Assembly (NCBI GenBank): GCA_964035545.1
Contig: OZ037771.1
Coordinates: forward strand, 3,180,128-3,244,127
Direction: 5' to 3'
DNA from: Bugula neritina
Taxonomy: Eukaryota > Bryozoa > Gymnolaemata > Cheilostomatida > Bugulidae
DNA length: 64,000 nt
Part shown: positions 38,001 through 58,790 of the stretch, one piece after another
Layout of the letters: every line of letters begins with the position of its first letter
Numbering within the stretch: position 1 is the first letter of the stretch
Translations under genes and position numbers: made by a program
The notes under the pieces: model-generated
Seen by the model: only the letters and a program-made list of their open reading frames with translations
Databases searched by the model: none
Told to the model about the DNA's origin: nothing

Positions 38001-38947
38001 ACAATAACTGAAAATTAGACATTTTTATTTTCGAGACTTTTTTACAAGTAGAGTAAAAAATAAAACAATTTACACAATAATGACTTACTTGCTAGGAGAC
38101 AAATATATGTTAAGTAATTCATGTTCAATTGTATAAAATTCCCTGTAAAGAAAAATCTGGTTGAATAAAATATTCTGACAGCTTGAAAAGGTGCTCTACA
38201 GTTGCTGTACAAATGTCACTGAGATTTATAATAGTTCACAACTCTACCTTGATACCTTTTATATCATCGTTTCTGTGTGGTAATAATTTCCAATTTTCCT
38301 CCACTTCTCCATCTCTGACATCATTTGCCATCCTGTACTATGTTTTTGAGCACTTAGAGTGCTCTAAATAAAAGAGCACAGCTGATTGGTCAACTAAATT
38401 CCATTCATAAACATCTAGCCGAATAGCTGGAAGAAGTTTCTCATATGTTAAACAATTGTGAAGTTTTATCATCTAATCTATACCTTTGTGGGTGGTAGAA
38501 GAGTAACCAATTACTTTCAACAATTAGCTGTACTTCTTTATGAAAAATTTGAGACATAGAAACAACATAAATAAACAACAAAATTGTCATACAGTTACAT
38601 AAAAGAAATTGAATATATTTTAGAAAAAAAACTCGCTATTTGTACATTTTTTAAAATGATTTTCAAGCATTTTTTTGCAAATTATAAGCTATCATACGCC
38701 ATAGCTTATGTTATTGGGAATTCATTGTTTGTTTGCTTCTTATCGCTCTCCAGCAGTTTATTTGCTAATTATGATGCATATAAATTCATGCAATATGTTT
38801 GCAACTTTTCTCACTGGTGCCAGTGTAATACTTGTATTAAATTGTGTAATGTGGTAATAATGATAACAATAAGGAAAATATAGTTTGTACCTGTTAGATT
38901 CAAACAATACAATGTTATCAGTCTGTAGACTGGGGAAGCAGATAGCA
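35079..38947 (-). CDS. Unrecognised gene, 3' exons, in-frame copy (A)
   Basis: Seven chained exons on the minus strand with GT/AG sites and agreeing phases: 38947-38891, 38332-38256, 38142-38089, 37565-37483, 37082-37020, 35637-35466, 35149-35079 (stop TAA). They encode about 190 residues. Recognisable stretches: ICFPSLQTDNIVLFESNR, VEENWKLLPHR, then SAYGNLVHPAVSAFVAIQMF, a Cys/His patch MCSPHCGHMGFNKIY, and FENKVPASVKSTTEY, ending VLLTCYTSL. Upstream exons, needed to supply two bases before 38947, were not found; they may lie between 39000 and 42900. I do not recognise the family. Support is the unbroken chain of phases; the weakest sites are the donors GTATCA after 38256 and GTACAA after 38891. 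A homologous but damaged copy lies at 44006-46678. Confidence 0.5.
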
Positions 38948-41900
38948 CTGTGGGGTTGGTAAGCGTATCAAACACATAATATACTCTGGTCTTGCCACTG
39001 AAGGCTCTAGCTTGTCTGCTGATTGATCATTGGCTAGAGAATACACTTTACGTTCCTTTTAGAATTACACAAATCAACAACAATAGAACTTTAGATCTTA
39101 CAGTGAAACCAAACTAAAAAAGAGAACATAAATATGTTAGGATAGTTTCCATCTATCCCTGTGTTGTTTATATAATAACAGTGTTCGCCGTTGATCAAGA
39201 TTAATTTGGTTAAGATGATTAATTTGCAGTAAAAGCTGTTGAAAAGGAAAGTAAGAGCAAGTATCATTTTTTTACAAAAGCAACTGAACTAAGTTACTGT
39301 CAAAGGAAAAATTAACGGGCAATAAGTATAATACAACGCTTTGATATAAAATTTAGGTGAAAAAAGTTCATTGAAAATAGATGATAAAATGTACTGAAAA
39401 GTCAATCAGTTTTATTATTGTTACATCACCAATTATTCTCTCAGCAGTGCTAGTACTGTAATAAAAGTTCTGTCAAATAAAGTAAAAGTTTAAAATTGGG
39501 GAAATTACTTTTGTTCAGTGATCAAGTCATATAATATAGCTTCAGAGATGAAATTTCTTGACTAAAACTTAGGGCAGAACATTCACTGCTTATACCCAAT
39601 CCATGTTATAAGCTACTGAAAAATATTCCTGTGTGTTGAATACATTGCCTAAATACTTTCATTAGAACAACAGAAACTTGGAACAAAAGATTCCTTTGGC
39701 ATGCATTAACAAGCTATTTTAGGAAAATGATTTTAACTTAAGAAAGACAAAACAATAGCAAACTTCTACATCTACAAGAAAGGTAAGTTTGTTGTAACAA
39801 CTGTAGATAGTATAATATGCTAAATGTATTGAATTGTATTTTATCTCATTGCATGGTATTTTACATTAATTTGAACAGTGAAAATATTAAAATGTCACCA
39901 TAATTATTAAGCTACTGGTTTTTTTATATATAGAAATTACATTTATTTAAAACATTGCATCTTCAAATTATTTTAAGTAAAATTTATTTCAACAGCTACA
40001 CCAGCTGTTGAAAAACCTTGTGTCTGTTTTAAATGTCGAGCAATTCATGCACACGCAGGTCATTACAAAAAATATTTGCTTTTCTGTATTGGAAATGCTT
40101 ATGCAATTCTAAACTAGCACAGTTTATAAAAATAAAATTTAGTCTTGCCACAAGTTTGCACTTCATATCCACATGAATAAATTTAATCGTGGACACCAGC
40201 ACTTCCTCCAACAAATTTTCCTATATAAATCGAAGCATGTGGAAAATTGGAAAAATCTCCAAGAAGACTTTACAGTTAAAATATTGCCTGTCTGTATGAT
40301 CTAATACGCATGACGTGCGTGTAAGAGAAATGAACGGTCAGAGCTATAAGGAAGCTGTTACTACGCAAGGCGTGTGCTAGGAAAAGAATAAGCTGTAAGC
40401 ATAATTTAAGGAAATAATTCAAGTTCGTTTATTATTTTATTGAGGCAAATCATATTACAAAGTACATCCTGCAATGACAAATACTTTTGGAGAAGTTGGT
40501 GTTTTGTAAAATTTTATTGTTGCAGCCACAGAATTGTGTTTGGTAAATTCCATAAAGAAGAACATTGACTTAATACATTAATACATTTTAGAAGTTAATA
40601 CATTTAATTTGGCCAGTAAAAATTGCGTTCGATCTAATTGTTAAAGCATAATTTATTCACTAAGCTTATATACAGTTACATAAAAATTATTATCCCCCAG
40701 TTTACAAGCAGTTAAAATACTTTGTTTAAGTAAAGAGGGAGGAAGGGGGTAATAATTAGCATCTTGTTGGTTTTTATTTAACTATAGATTAACTCTGTTT
40801 TGTCGGATTGCATGTAGATGTATTCTCTTAGCACACGTTCACCTGGTTCTGTGAGTCAACGCTGAGCTACTATATGTTTATAAACAATGGAAATATAAAA
40901 ATACTTTTACACTAAAATATAGAGTAGCAACACTCTTTAATTAGTTTCTGTAGTGTGTGTGACAATGTAGTGAGGTACTGTGACAATGTAGTGTGTGTGA
41001 CAATGTAGTGTGTGCGACAATGTAGTGAGTGTGACAATGTAGTGTGTGTGTGACAATGTAGTGTGTGTGTGACAATGTAGTGACTGTGACAATGTAGTGT
41101 GTGTGTGACAATGTAGTGTGTGTGTGGCAATGTAGTGACTGTGACAATGTAGTGACTCTGACAATGTAATGACTGTGACAATTTAGTGAGGTACTGTGAC
41201 AATGTAGTGAGGTACTGTGACAATTTAGTGACTGTGATTATGTAGTGACTGTGACAATGTAGTGACTGTGATTATGTAGTGACTGTGACAATGTAGTGAC
41301 TGTGACAATGTAGTGACTGTGACAATGTAGTGACTGTGGCAATGTAGTGAGGTACTGTGACAATGTAGTGAGGTACTGTGACAATGTAGTGAGGTACTGT
41401 GACAATTTAGTGACTGTGATTATGTAGTGACTGTGACAATGTAGTGACTGTGACAATGTAGTGACTGTGACAATGTAGTGACTGTGACAGTTTAGTGACG
41501 GTGACAGTTTAGTGAGGTACTGCGAAAATTTAGAAAATTCAACTCAATCACTAAGCACTAAAAATAGTTTCTAGAAGCTAGACACAGATTACTGGTGCTG
41601 CTCTAATCTTATATTCTAGAGTCTGTGTACATCACAAGACACTATAGAACTCTGAAACTCTGTATAAACAGCTTGAATATTCAACAGCTTTATTTACTCA
41701 AATTATAAATCTTATATAAATTAGATGTTTATACATTTATCATATTCTAACTATATGTGTATGTTAAATATTGAGCAAGTTGAATTGAAGCAGTATTATA
41801 ATAAGATAATTGTTTAAGCTTCTTTAAAGGAGAAAGCCAAGAAAAAAAACAATTTTTTCTGAAACTAGGCATACAATGGATTTGTTTTAAAATAATAGAA

Positions 41901-42943
41901 CTTCAACTTCTTTAACTTCAACTATAAAAGTTTTGAACATTATTTCCTCTTTACAAACAAATGAGTTTAATTACTTATCAAGCATCTGTTAAAATTACTA
42001 ATTTTATCTGATTAGAAGCACACAAACATGAAATTGTTATGTAATTTCATTCACAACGTCAGAGACTTAAGAAATAGTGTATTTTTAAAACAGGCTTGTA
42101 TGGCCAACTGTTTGCAACAATTTCTTAATATTTGTCGTAAGCCATGAGGAAAGTAATGTTTGAAGAGCAATAAACATCAAAGAGATGAGAGCCAGGTATA
42201 TCAGCCTTGATAAAACTAACATGGTTGTACCTGTCACCTCAAGACTCACAGATTGCTTGAAGTTGAACACTAGAGATGTGGTTATCAAGTATTTATGACC
42301 TTGAATGGCTTTTTGACTCTACTGGCGATCTAACAGACGACACTGATACAGAAAATAAACTTCCTGGAAATTTATTTGATTTGTAAAAAAGGTTTATTTA
42401 TAGACCAAAAGGAAGCTGTTTATCAACTATCCCAAGTGTGGAGTTTGAACTCTGACTAAAAGTAGAAGAAGCAAACAACTCCTTATTCGACATTTCATTG
42501 CTGGAATCCAAACACTGATGAAATACCATTACTCTTTTGTTTCTATTATACCTTCACATTAACCTTCTGATATCACTTTTAAAGTTAGCTTGAACTCATA
42601 GTGGGTAAAGTAGATATAAATAAGGTTGCTAATAAAAATTTATTAGCTGGCAAAATATTGCTTAGCTACATTAACTTGTTCAAATCTTGCGACTCCCCTC
42701 TAATACTCATACATGTAAACATAACATAAGGCCTCAAAGAAAATACATTTTTGTGGCAAGTGAGCAAAATCACAATATAAATGATTTTATATGATTTGAA
42801 AAAAGAAAATAACTTAGAGGAACTTACTTATTTGGCTATAGAACAAGCTGTCCACTAGCATATATGTGTGTCTGCTAAGTGGCTGTATTTGAGAGCTACG
42901 ACTCTGTTGAAGGCAGAGCTTGTCTGCTAATAGCTAATGGTAA
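38948..42943. other. Rest of duplication copy A, no clear exon
   Basis: AT-rich. Two minus frames recur in both copies (40029-40214 and 47916-48101; 42085-42288 and 49716-49919), but they differ mostly by amino-acid changing substitutions and lack supporting splice sites. It also holds the 17-bp array 40953-41520. Confidence 0.45.
40953..41520. repeat. 17-bp minisatellite, copy A
   Basis: About 33 units related to TGTAGTGACTGTGACAA, with GTGTGTGT variants at the left and 21-bp GAGGTACTG variants mixed in. It corresponds to the shorter array 48822-49155 in copy B. Confidence 0.9.
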
Positions 42944-44005
42944 GGTAGGTGTTATCATAATGTTGTTGTTTCTCAAATTTCAAATTTCAATCTTTGTTTT
43001 ACAGCTTTTATATTTTATGTATTTTATTTGAAAATAAATCTTTATTTCACTATAAAGTGCTAAGACTTCAGGTTCTATTTATATTTGGCACAATTAGTAA
43101 GATTGCTACCTGCAAAGGCCAACTACATTGGTATATTATTTAGCTAAAAGTATTGAAAACAATTATAAAATCTTAATGTAGATGCTGTAAATAACAATAT
43201 GTCAGAATTAAAGCTAATAAAGTATGTAAAAGGCTGTATATAATTTGTGTACGATGATTTTTATTGTACATGCAAATATGGATATATGCCTATAAAGATG
43301 AGAAATAGACAAACAGGGTGAGATAATTCTTGAGAAGCACTCAATATTTTATTGCTAGACTCATTGATTTATTCTGCAGCAGGCAACAAAAGACACATAC
43401 ATTCAAAGTGCAAAGAATTATTGTTATAGTTTGCACAAAAGGATATTAGAAATGTTGATATATGAAGTCAATACATGTGCATGCTATTTTTATTAAAAGA
43501 TATATTTTTAAATGCGCTTGTATATGTTTTTAATATAACACTGAGCTACAAAATATCATGTATAAAACCGAGGTTAAATTTTTTACTTGATAAAATTTAT
43601 GTAATGGTATACAGAATACAATTGAAAAAATATTATTCAGAGGGCAGTACTGACCTACAAAAAATTAAAATAGCTATTATGTATATTACATATGTGTGGA
43701 CATGTATATAATACATATTTTAAATACAAATATTATATCACATAGATGGCACATAATATTATCATTTCTTTTAATAACATTATATTAATTTAATATAATT
43801 ATATTTTTGTAATATAATTATTTTAAAAATCACAGCAGGTAATATCAATTAGTCTGAGAATGTAATATTATAGCAGTGAGAATGTAACTACACTGTAAAG
43901 ATAAGAACTACTTTTACAAGAAAATAGTATGTAGCAATGGCTATAATATAAGGTGGAGATAACTGGCAGTTAAGAGATTTCGATCTTTTTTTTATCTGTT
44001 GCTTG

Positions 44006-46678
44006 TTACAAGGATGTGTAGCAGGTTAACAAAACCTTCAACCTGATAGCTGAACAGAACCAATCCATACTGTCATCTGTAAACCAAACAATTATTTACA
44101 ATAAAAACAAATAATATAAGAAATATGAAACAAGAATCTACACTGTGACAAAGGGTGAAGCAGTGTTATGAGTTGTCTATGAGCAGCTCCGAGTCGGGGT
44201 TGAAGTTGAAGTTGGAACTTGGAACCCCCTTACTCTAAACTTGAGAACCTCAAACTACTGCACTCTGTCACCCCCAACTCGGAGCTGCTTATAGAACAAT
44301 TCTACTGGTTATACCCATGTACAGACTAAGACTCCAGAAATGTATAGCCTAAGTTCAAGCAAACATGCTTAGTGGAAAAACTGCTGTACGTATACATACA
44401 TCTGTCTGGCAGAGCTGAGTTAGACGTAGAACTTTCTGTCTGAGAAGGAAACAGGTAGGAGATGGCTCTGTAAGTGGATTGGATGACATTGATATACTCA
44501 GTAGTGCTCTTCACACTAGCTGGTACCTTGTTCTCAAAGTTCACTAAAGTATGATAGATCTTGTTGAATCCCTGTAACAGGTAATATAACAGATCAATGA
44601 AATGGTTAATAACTTAATATAAAGTAAAGCAAAGACCTTTTTGAATGTTTATATAATGTTGTAGTATGTATTGCAAATGTTTTTATTATAACATCTTCAA
44701 ACATCACTATTGAACAATTCAGTCTTACAATTTCACACTAAAAAGTTTTCATAACTTGCTAATTTTATAACATATTGCAACTAATGTTTGTTCTTACACT
44801 AAACTACACCAATTGACACTATATTCAAACAAATGTATAAAGAGCTTTTAACTTATAGATATTAAAACTCTTAAATAACAGCTGTTTTATAGAGGTTTAT
44901 AAAAAAAATATTTGCAACAGTTGCAAAGAAATAAACATAACAAAAATCATTGTATTTACAAAACAAAGACTGTACAATGAGAAGTTATCTTTACACAGCC
45001 TTTATAGCTAAATTTTCTCCTCAGGTAGGGAGTAGATAAAAACATATGCATGTTGAATTGGCTGTATATTATCATGTAAGCTAGCTCACTATTGGCTCTT
45101 AACATTGTCATAGCAACATAATGCTCTAAGCAACACCAGCAATTTTTAGTCAGCCTCAATGTATGGAAGAAAAGAATTGTTATACAGTGTTGTGTGTAAG
45201 TCTTCCATTCTTAAAGAGGTATTATGCATTTTATACCAAGAGCTTGAGACATAAGTGTTTTGGTAAATTTATTTTTTCACACAAATAGTTTTTCTGCTTT
45301 CAAATATTTCTTCCTATTTTCGTAGGCAACCCACAATTTTTTTTATTTTTTACTAGCTCAAATTTGACTTCACTTTGCACTTTGTATTCAGCTATACTTA
45401 ATTGTAAGTGCAAGTGTGGGTCATGTAAGAAAAACTTGAATTCTCTAATCAACTGCGAAGTCTTAAAGAAAATAATTATATATCAGAAATAATTTAGAGT
45501 TTCTACACTTTTTAGGTTTGTTTGAAATCCTAGCATAGGCTTTCTGCATAGGCATATCATAATTGGCTACCCTATGATTTTAGTTCCTAATTTTTGAAAG
45601 TCAATGAGCATTTTTATCGAACACAATTGCAACAATATTGAACAATTGAACAACAAAATGTTGGTAAGTCTTAATTACGTGTAATTTTAGTCATCACATT
45701 TTCCCCAATTTTATATGCTTACTTGTTGCAATAAACACAATAACTGAAAATCAAACATTTTTATTTTCAAGACTTTTTTACAAGTAAAGTAAAAATAACA
45801 ATTTACACAATAGTGACTTACTTGCTAGGAGACAAATATATCTTAAGTAATTCATGTTTAATTGCATAAAATTCTCTGTAAAGAAAAGATCTGGTCGAAT
45901 GAAATATTCTGACAGCTTGAAAAGGTGCTCTACAGTTGCTGTACAAATGTCACTGAGATTTATAATAATTCACAACTCTACCTTGATACCTTTTTATATC
46001 ATCGTTTCTGTGTGGTAATAATTTCCAATTTTCCTCCACTTCTGCATCTCTGACATCATTTGCCATCCTGTACTATGTATTTGAGCACTTAGAGTGCTCT
46101 AAATAAAAGAGCACTGCTGATTGGTCAATTAAATTCCATTCATGAACATAGCCTAATAGCTGGAAGAAGTTTCTCATATGTGAAACAATTGTGAAGTTTT
46201 ATTATCTAATCTATACCTTTGTGGGTGGTAGAAGAGTAACCAATTATTTTCAACCATTAGCTGTACTTTATTATAAAGAACTTGAGACATAAAAAAACAA
46301 CATAAATAAACAACAAAATTGTCATAAAGTTACATAAATTAAATTGAATATACTTTAAAAAAACTTGCTATTGGTACATTTTTAAAATGATTTTCAAGCA
46401 TTTTCTTGCAAATTATAAGCTATCATATGCCATAGCTTATGTTATTGGGAATTTATTGTTTGCTTGCTTCTGATTGCTCCCCAGCTGTTTATTTGCTAAT
46501 TATGATGCATATAAATTCATGCAATATGTTTGCAACTTTTCTCACCGGTGCCAGTGTAATACTTGTATTAAATTGTGTAATGTGGTAATAATGATAACAA
46601 TAAGGAAAATATAGTTTGTACCTGTTAGATTCAAACAATACATTGTTATCAGCCTGTAGACTGGAGAAGCAGATAGCA
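44006..46678 (-). pseudogene. Damaged second copy (B) of the unrecognised gene
   Basis: Counterparts of five of the seven exons of copy A: 46678-46622, 46067-45990, 45875-45822, 44571-44400 and 44076-44006. The two exons corresponding to 37565-37483 and 37082-37020 are missing with the 1.19 kb deletion. Exon 46067-45990 has one extra A (five instead of four before the donor), which changes phase; joining the remaining exons runs into a stop. First 43 residues of the 44571-44400 exon are identical to copy A. Confidence 0.5.
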
Positions 46679-48821
46679 CTGTGGGGTTGGTAAACGTATC
46701 AAACACATAATATATTTTGGTCTTGCCACTGAAGGCTCTAGCTTGTCTGCTGATTGATCATTGGCTAGAGAATACACTTTACGTTCCTTTTAGAATTACA
46801 CAAACTAGCAACAATAGAACTTTAGATTTTACAGTGAAACCAAACTAAAAAAGAGAACATAAATATGTTAGGATAGTTTCCATCTATCCCTGTGTTGTTT
46901 ATATAATAACAGTGTTCGCCGTTGATCAAGATTAATTTGGTTAAGATGATTAATTTGCAGTAAAAGCTGTTGAAAAGGAAAGTAAGAGCAAGTATCATTT
47001 TTTTACAAAAGCAACTGAACTAAGTTACTGTCAAAGGAAAAAGTAACGAGCAATAACTAAAATACAATGTTTTTATATAATATTTAGGTGAAAAAAATTA
47101 GTTTAAAATAAATAGCTAAATGTATTAAAACATCACTCAGTTTTAAATTATTGTTATATCACCAATTTTTCTCTCAACGGTGCTAGCATTGTAATAGAAG
47201 TTATGTCAAATAAAGTAAAAGTGTAGAATTGGGGAAATTATTTTTGTTCAGTGATCAAGTCATAATATTGCCTCAGGGATAAGGTACTGAAAGTTATGAG
47301 CTACTGAAAAATATTCCTTACATAATTTTCTGATGAAGCAACTCTCACTTCTGCTCCTCACTGACTCCTCTAGTTTTGCTAATGTTGTACACTGACTGCT
47401 TAGACCTGTATCTTGAATATAAAATATTTTTGGCTGAGTAAGAAAATTTTATTAAAGCTCAGTTTTCTTTAAAGAAACAATTTACATTTGGAATAGATTG
47501 TGTTGAATACATTGCCTAAATATTTTCATTGGAACAACAGAAACTTGGAACAAAAGATTCCTTTGGCATGCATTAACAAGCTACTGATAATTTAGATTTT
47601 AGGAAAATGATTTTAACTTGATAAAGACAAAACAATAGCAAACTTCTACATCTACAAGAAAAGTAAGTTTGTTGTAATAACTGTAGATAGTATAATATGA
47701 TGATTGCATTACATTGTATTTTATCTCATTGCATGGTATTTTACATTAATTTAAACAGTGAAAATATTAAAATGTCACCATAATTATTAAGCCACTGGTT
47801 TTGTGCTCTGTTACATATAGAAATTACATTTATTCAAAACATTGCATCTTCAATTTATTTTAAGTAAAATTTATTTCAACAGCTGCACTAGCTGATGAAA
47901 AACCTTGTGTCTGTTTTAAATGTCGAGCAATTCATGCACACGCAGGTCATTACAAAAAATATTTGCTTTTCTGTATTGGAAATGTTTATGTGATTCTAAA
48001 CTGGCACAGTTTATAGGAATAAAAGTTAGTCTTGCTGCAAGTTTGCACTTCATATCCACATGAATAATTTTAATCGTGGACACCGGCACTTCCTCCAACA
48101 AATTTTCCTATATAAATCGAAGCATGTGGAAAATAGGAAAAATCTCTAAGAAGACTTTACAGTTAAAATATTGCCTGTCTGTATGATCTAATACACATGA
48201 CGTGCATATTGGGGAAATGAACGGCCATAGCTATAAGGAAGCTGTTACTACGCGAATAAGCTGTAAGCATAATTTAAGGAAATTCAAGTTCGTTTATTAT
48301 TTTATTGATGCGCAAATCATATTACAAAGTATATCCTGCAATGACAAATATTTTTGGAAAAGTTGGTGTTTTGTAAAATTTTATCGTTGCAGCCACAGAA
48401 TTGTGTTTGGTAAATTCCATAAAGAAGAACATTGACTTAATACATTAATACATTTTAGAAGTTAATACATTTAATTTGGCCAGTAAAAATTGCGTTCGAT
48501 CTGATTGTTAAAGCATAATTTATTCACTAAGCTTATATACAGTTACATAAAAATTATTATCCCCCAGTTTACAAGCAGTTAAAATACTTTGTTTAAGTAA
48601 AGAGGGGGGAAGGGGGTAATAATTACGCATCTTGTTGGTTTTTATTTAACTATAGATTAACTCTGTTTTGTCGGATTGCATGTAGATGTATTCTCTTAGC
48701 ACACGTTCACCTGGTTCTGTGAGTCAACGCTGAGCTACTATATGTTTATAAACAATGGAAATATAAAAATACTTTTACACTAAAATATAGAGTAGCAACA
48801 CTCTTTAATTAGTTTCTGTAG

Positions 48822-49155
48822 TGTGTGTGACAATGAAGTGAGGTACTGTGACAATGTAGTGTGTGTGACAATGTAGTGAGTGTGACAATGTAGTGTGTGT
48901 GTGACAATGTAGTGACTGTGACAATGTAGTGACTCTGACAATGTAATGACTGTGACAATGTAGTGAGGTACTGTGACAATGTAGTGAGGTACTGTGACAA
49001 TTTAGTGACTGTGATTATGTAGTGACTGTGACAATGTAGTGACTGTGACAGTTTAGTGAGGTACTGTGACAATTTAGTGACTGTGATTATGTAGTGACTG
49101 TGACAGTTTAGTGACTGTGACAGTTTAGTGACTGTGACAGTTTAGTGAGGTACTG
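48822..49155. repeat. 17-bp minisatellite, copy B
   Basis: Same unit as 40953-41520 but about 20 copies; evidence of repeat contraction or expansion after the duplication. Confidence 0.9.
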
Positions 49156-50572
49156 CGAAAAATTAGAAAATTCAACTCAATCACCAAACACTAAAAATAG
49201 TTTGTAAAAGCTAGACACTGATTGCTGCTGCTGCTCTAATTTTATATTCTACAGTCTGTGTACCTCACAAGGCACTATAGAACTCTGAAACTCTGTATAA
49301 ACAAGTTGAATATTCAACAACTTTTTTTATTTAAATTATAAATCTTATATAAACTTGATGTTTATACATTTGTCATATATTCTAACTATATGTTTATGTT
49401 AAATGTTGAGTAAGTTGAATTGAAGCAGTATTATAATAAAATAATTGTTTAAGCTTCTTTAAAGGAGAAAGCCAAGAAAAAAACAATTTTTTCTGAAACT
49501 AGGCGTACAATGAATTTGTTTTAAAATAATAAAACTTCAACTTCTTTAACTTCAACTATAAAAGTTTTGAACATTATTTTCTCTTTACAAACAAATGAGT
49601 TTAATTACTTTTCAAGCATCTGCTAGAATTACTAATTTTATCTGATTAGAAGCACACAAACATGAAATTGTTATGTAATTTTATTCACGTCAGAGACTTA
49701 AGAGATAGTGTATTTTTAAAACAGGCTTGTATGGCCAACTGTTAGCAACAATTTCTTAATATCTGTCGTAAGCCATGAGGAAAGTAATGTTTGAAGAGCA
49801 ATAAATATCAAAGAGATGAGAGCATGGTATATCAAACTTGATAAAACTAACATGGTTGTACCTGTCACCTCAAGACTCACAGATTGCTTGAAGTTAAACA
49901 CTAGAGATTTGGTTATCAAGCATTTATGACCTTGAATGGCTTTTTGACTCTACTGGCTCTAACAGACGACACTGATACAGAAAATAAACTTCCTGGAAAT
50001 GTATTTGATTTGTAAAAAAGGTTTATTTATAGATCAAAAGGAAGCTGTTTATCAACTATCCCAAGCGTGGAGTTTGAACTCTGAAGAAGAGTAGAAGAAG
50101 CAAACAACTCCTTATTCGCCAATTTATTGCTGGAATCCAAACACTGATAAAATATCATTACTCTTTTGTTTCTATTATACCTTCACATTCACCTTCTGAT
50201 ATCACTTTTAAAGTTCGCTTGAACTCATAGTGGGTAAAGTAGATATAAATAAGGTTGCTAATAAAAATTTATTAGCTGGCAAAATATTGCTTAGCTACAT
50301 TAACTTGTTCAAATCTTGCGACTCCCCTCTAATACTCATACATGTAAACATAACATAAGGCCTCAAAGCAAATACATTTTTGTGGCAAGTGAGCAAAATC
50401 ACAATATAAATGATTTTATATGATTTGAAAAAAGAAAATAACTTAGAGGAACTTACTTATTTGGCTATAGAACAAGCTGTCCACTAGCATATGTGTGTCT
50501 GCTAAGTGGCTGTATTTGAGAGCTATGACTCTGTTGAAGGCAGAGCTTGTCTGCTAATAGCTAATGGTAAGG

Positions 50573-51967
50573 CGGAGCATAAGAGATTTGCAAACTTTGC
50601 TACAGCAGGTTTACAACTCTACTTTAAAAACTCTACCCATGTAGCTTCAATAATTTGTTTTACATTTTGTATCATCTCATATTGCTACATGAATGTACAA
50701 TCAAATATCTCTGTATGTATAGCTCGTTTGGGCTTTTGGAATCGTCATTACACTTCAAGTATATTATATTTTCCTTTTTAGGAGCAGAGTATTGAAATAA
50801 AACTATCTAGGAAAAAAAATAGCAGAGCACTTTTTTATACTTCTCCTCTCTTTGAGTGTTTATAGACAAGCAGATATAATAGCATCAAGTTGCATAGAAT
50901 ACATTTGCACATAATTATTAATTTTATGATTTACACCTGATTTTTTGACTTATTAGTATTACATGAAGTAGCCTCTAACTTACAGCAGTGTTTCCTGTTA
51001 CAAAAAAGTGCGGGTCAAAAGACGAACTAAGTTCTTAGCTAGAACAAATAAAGTACAGGCAGACTTCAGTTTATTTCTACCAGAAATGGTTCAACATCAA
51101 GTATTTTGTTTATCAAACATGACATGATCTAGAGTAATGCTTCCTGGACCCAGCCCGTCCACACGCATGCTTAGTATTTAGGATCTCTGTCTTTTTCTAG
51201 GTTACGAAAAAAGCATTAGTTTATGTATAGAAATATTATATTTGAAGATAATCAAGGTGGGGGTCACATAATTTAGTCCGGATATAAACTACATGTGACC
51301 TGCTAAAATATATGCGGAAGACTGTGGTCTAAAGGGTGTAAAAGGCTAACTGATAGCAGCAACCTTAACCTATACTTAGCATAGAGATGTGCTGAGGCTA
51401 TGCTCAAAAATAAGGGGTGGACTATAATAAAACAGGTAAAAGTGCTTCTATATAAACAGTAGCTTTTAAGCAATTACTAAAACCATAACATGATAGAATA
51501 TAAAAGTTCATAGCCAATATTCATAGCAAAAAGTAAAAAATACGGGGAGCCATTGCTAAAGTGTGATATTAGATGCACCTGTTAGTTCAAAAATGTATAT
51601 AAAAAACTAACCAACAAAGCATAATGGCTAGATTTAAAAATACAATTACTATAGGTTGATGAACAGTAAAGCAGTACACTGCATGTGAATTATAACACAT
51701 GTCATAAAATTCATGTGTACATGAAGCAAATTATAATAGCTGGGAGTTATCATACCAAGCAGTGTACTTGAAGAAAATATTAAAATTATTAAAGTGTAAA
51801 AATTTTGACTTGATTCCAATAGAACTTTGAACCAGCCAATTGTGAAACTCATAAAGTCCACGAGTCAGAATAAAGCAGGAGAAGATAACTGCAATAAAAG
51901 CATTTCCTAAGTAGAATAAGCCTGTGAACTACAGAACCACACGGGCGGGGGGCTCTTTTGTAACCTT
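50573..51967. other. Region downstream of PAK, nothing recognised
   Basis: Probably contains the 3' untranslated region of the PAK gene on the minus strand. No coding exon with splice support. Confidence 0.45.

Positions 51968-58790
<6,823 letters not shown>

Larger units (their letters stand above)
34060..42943. repeat. Segmental duplication, left copy (A), 8.9 kb
   Basis: Collinear with 42970-50572. Corresponding points include 35637/44571, 38142/45875, 40200/48087 and 42943/50572. Copy A alone holds 36762-37947 (1.19 kb), which includes two exons of the minus-strand gene. Confidence 0.95.
42970..50572. repeat. Segmental duplication, right copy (B), 7.6 kb
   Basis: Direct repeat of 34060-42943, separated from it by about 25 bp. 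It lacks the 1.19 kb segment present in A (junction near 45682) and has a shorter minisatellite. Similarity looks higher in the right half (about 46.5-50.5 kb) than at the left end. Confidence 0.95.

Noticed and set aside
38256-38332. Independent start codon (MANDV...) in this exon
   Set aside because: The ATG lies directly after an acceptor and the upstream exon joins in phase, so it is more likely internal.
40029-40214. 61-codon minus frame with a counterpart at 47916-48101
   Set aside because: Kept open in both copies, but the differences are mostly amino-acid changing and no splice or start context supports it.
42085-42288. 67-codon hydrophobic minus frame with counterpart at 49716-49919
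   Set aside because: Six replacement differences in 67 residues between copies; no sign of selection and no matching exon neighbours.
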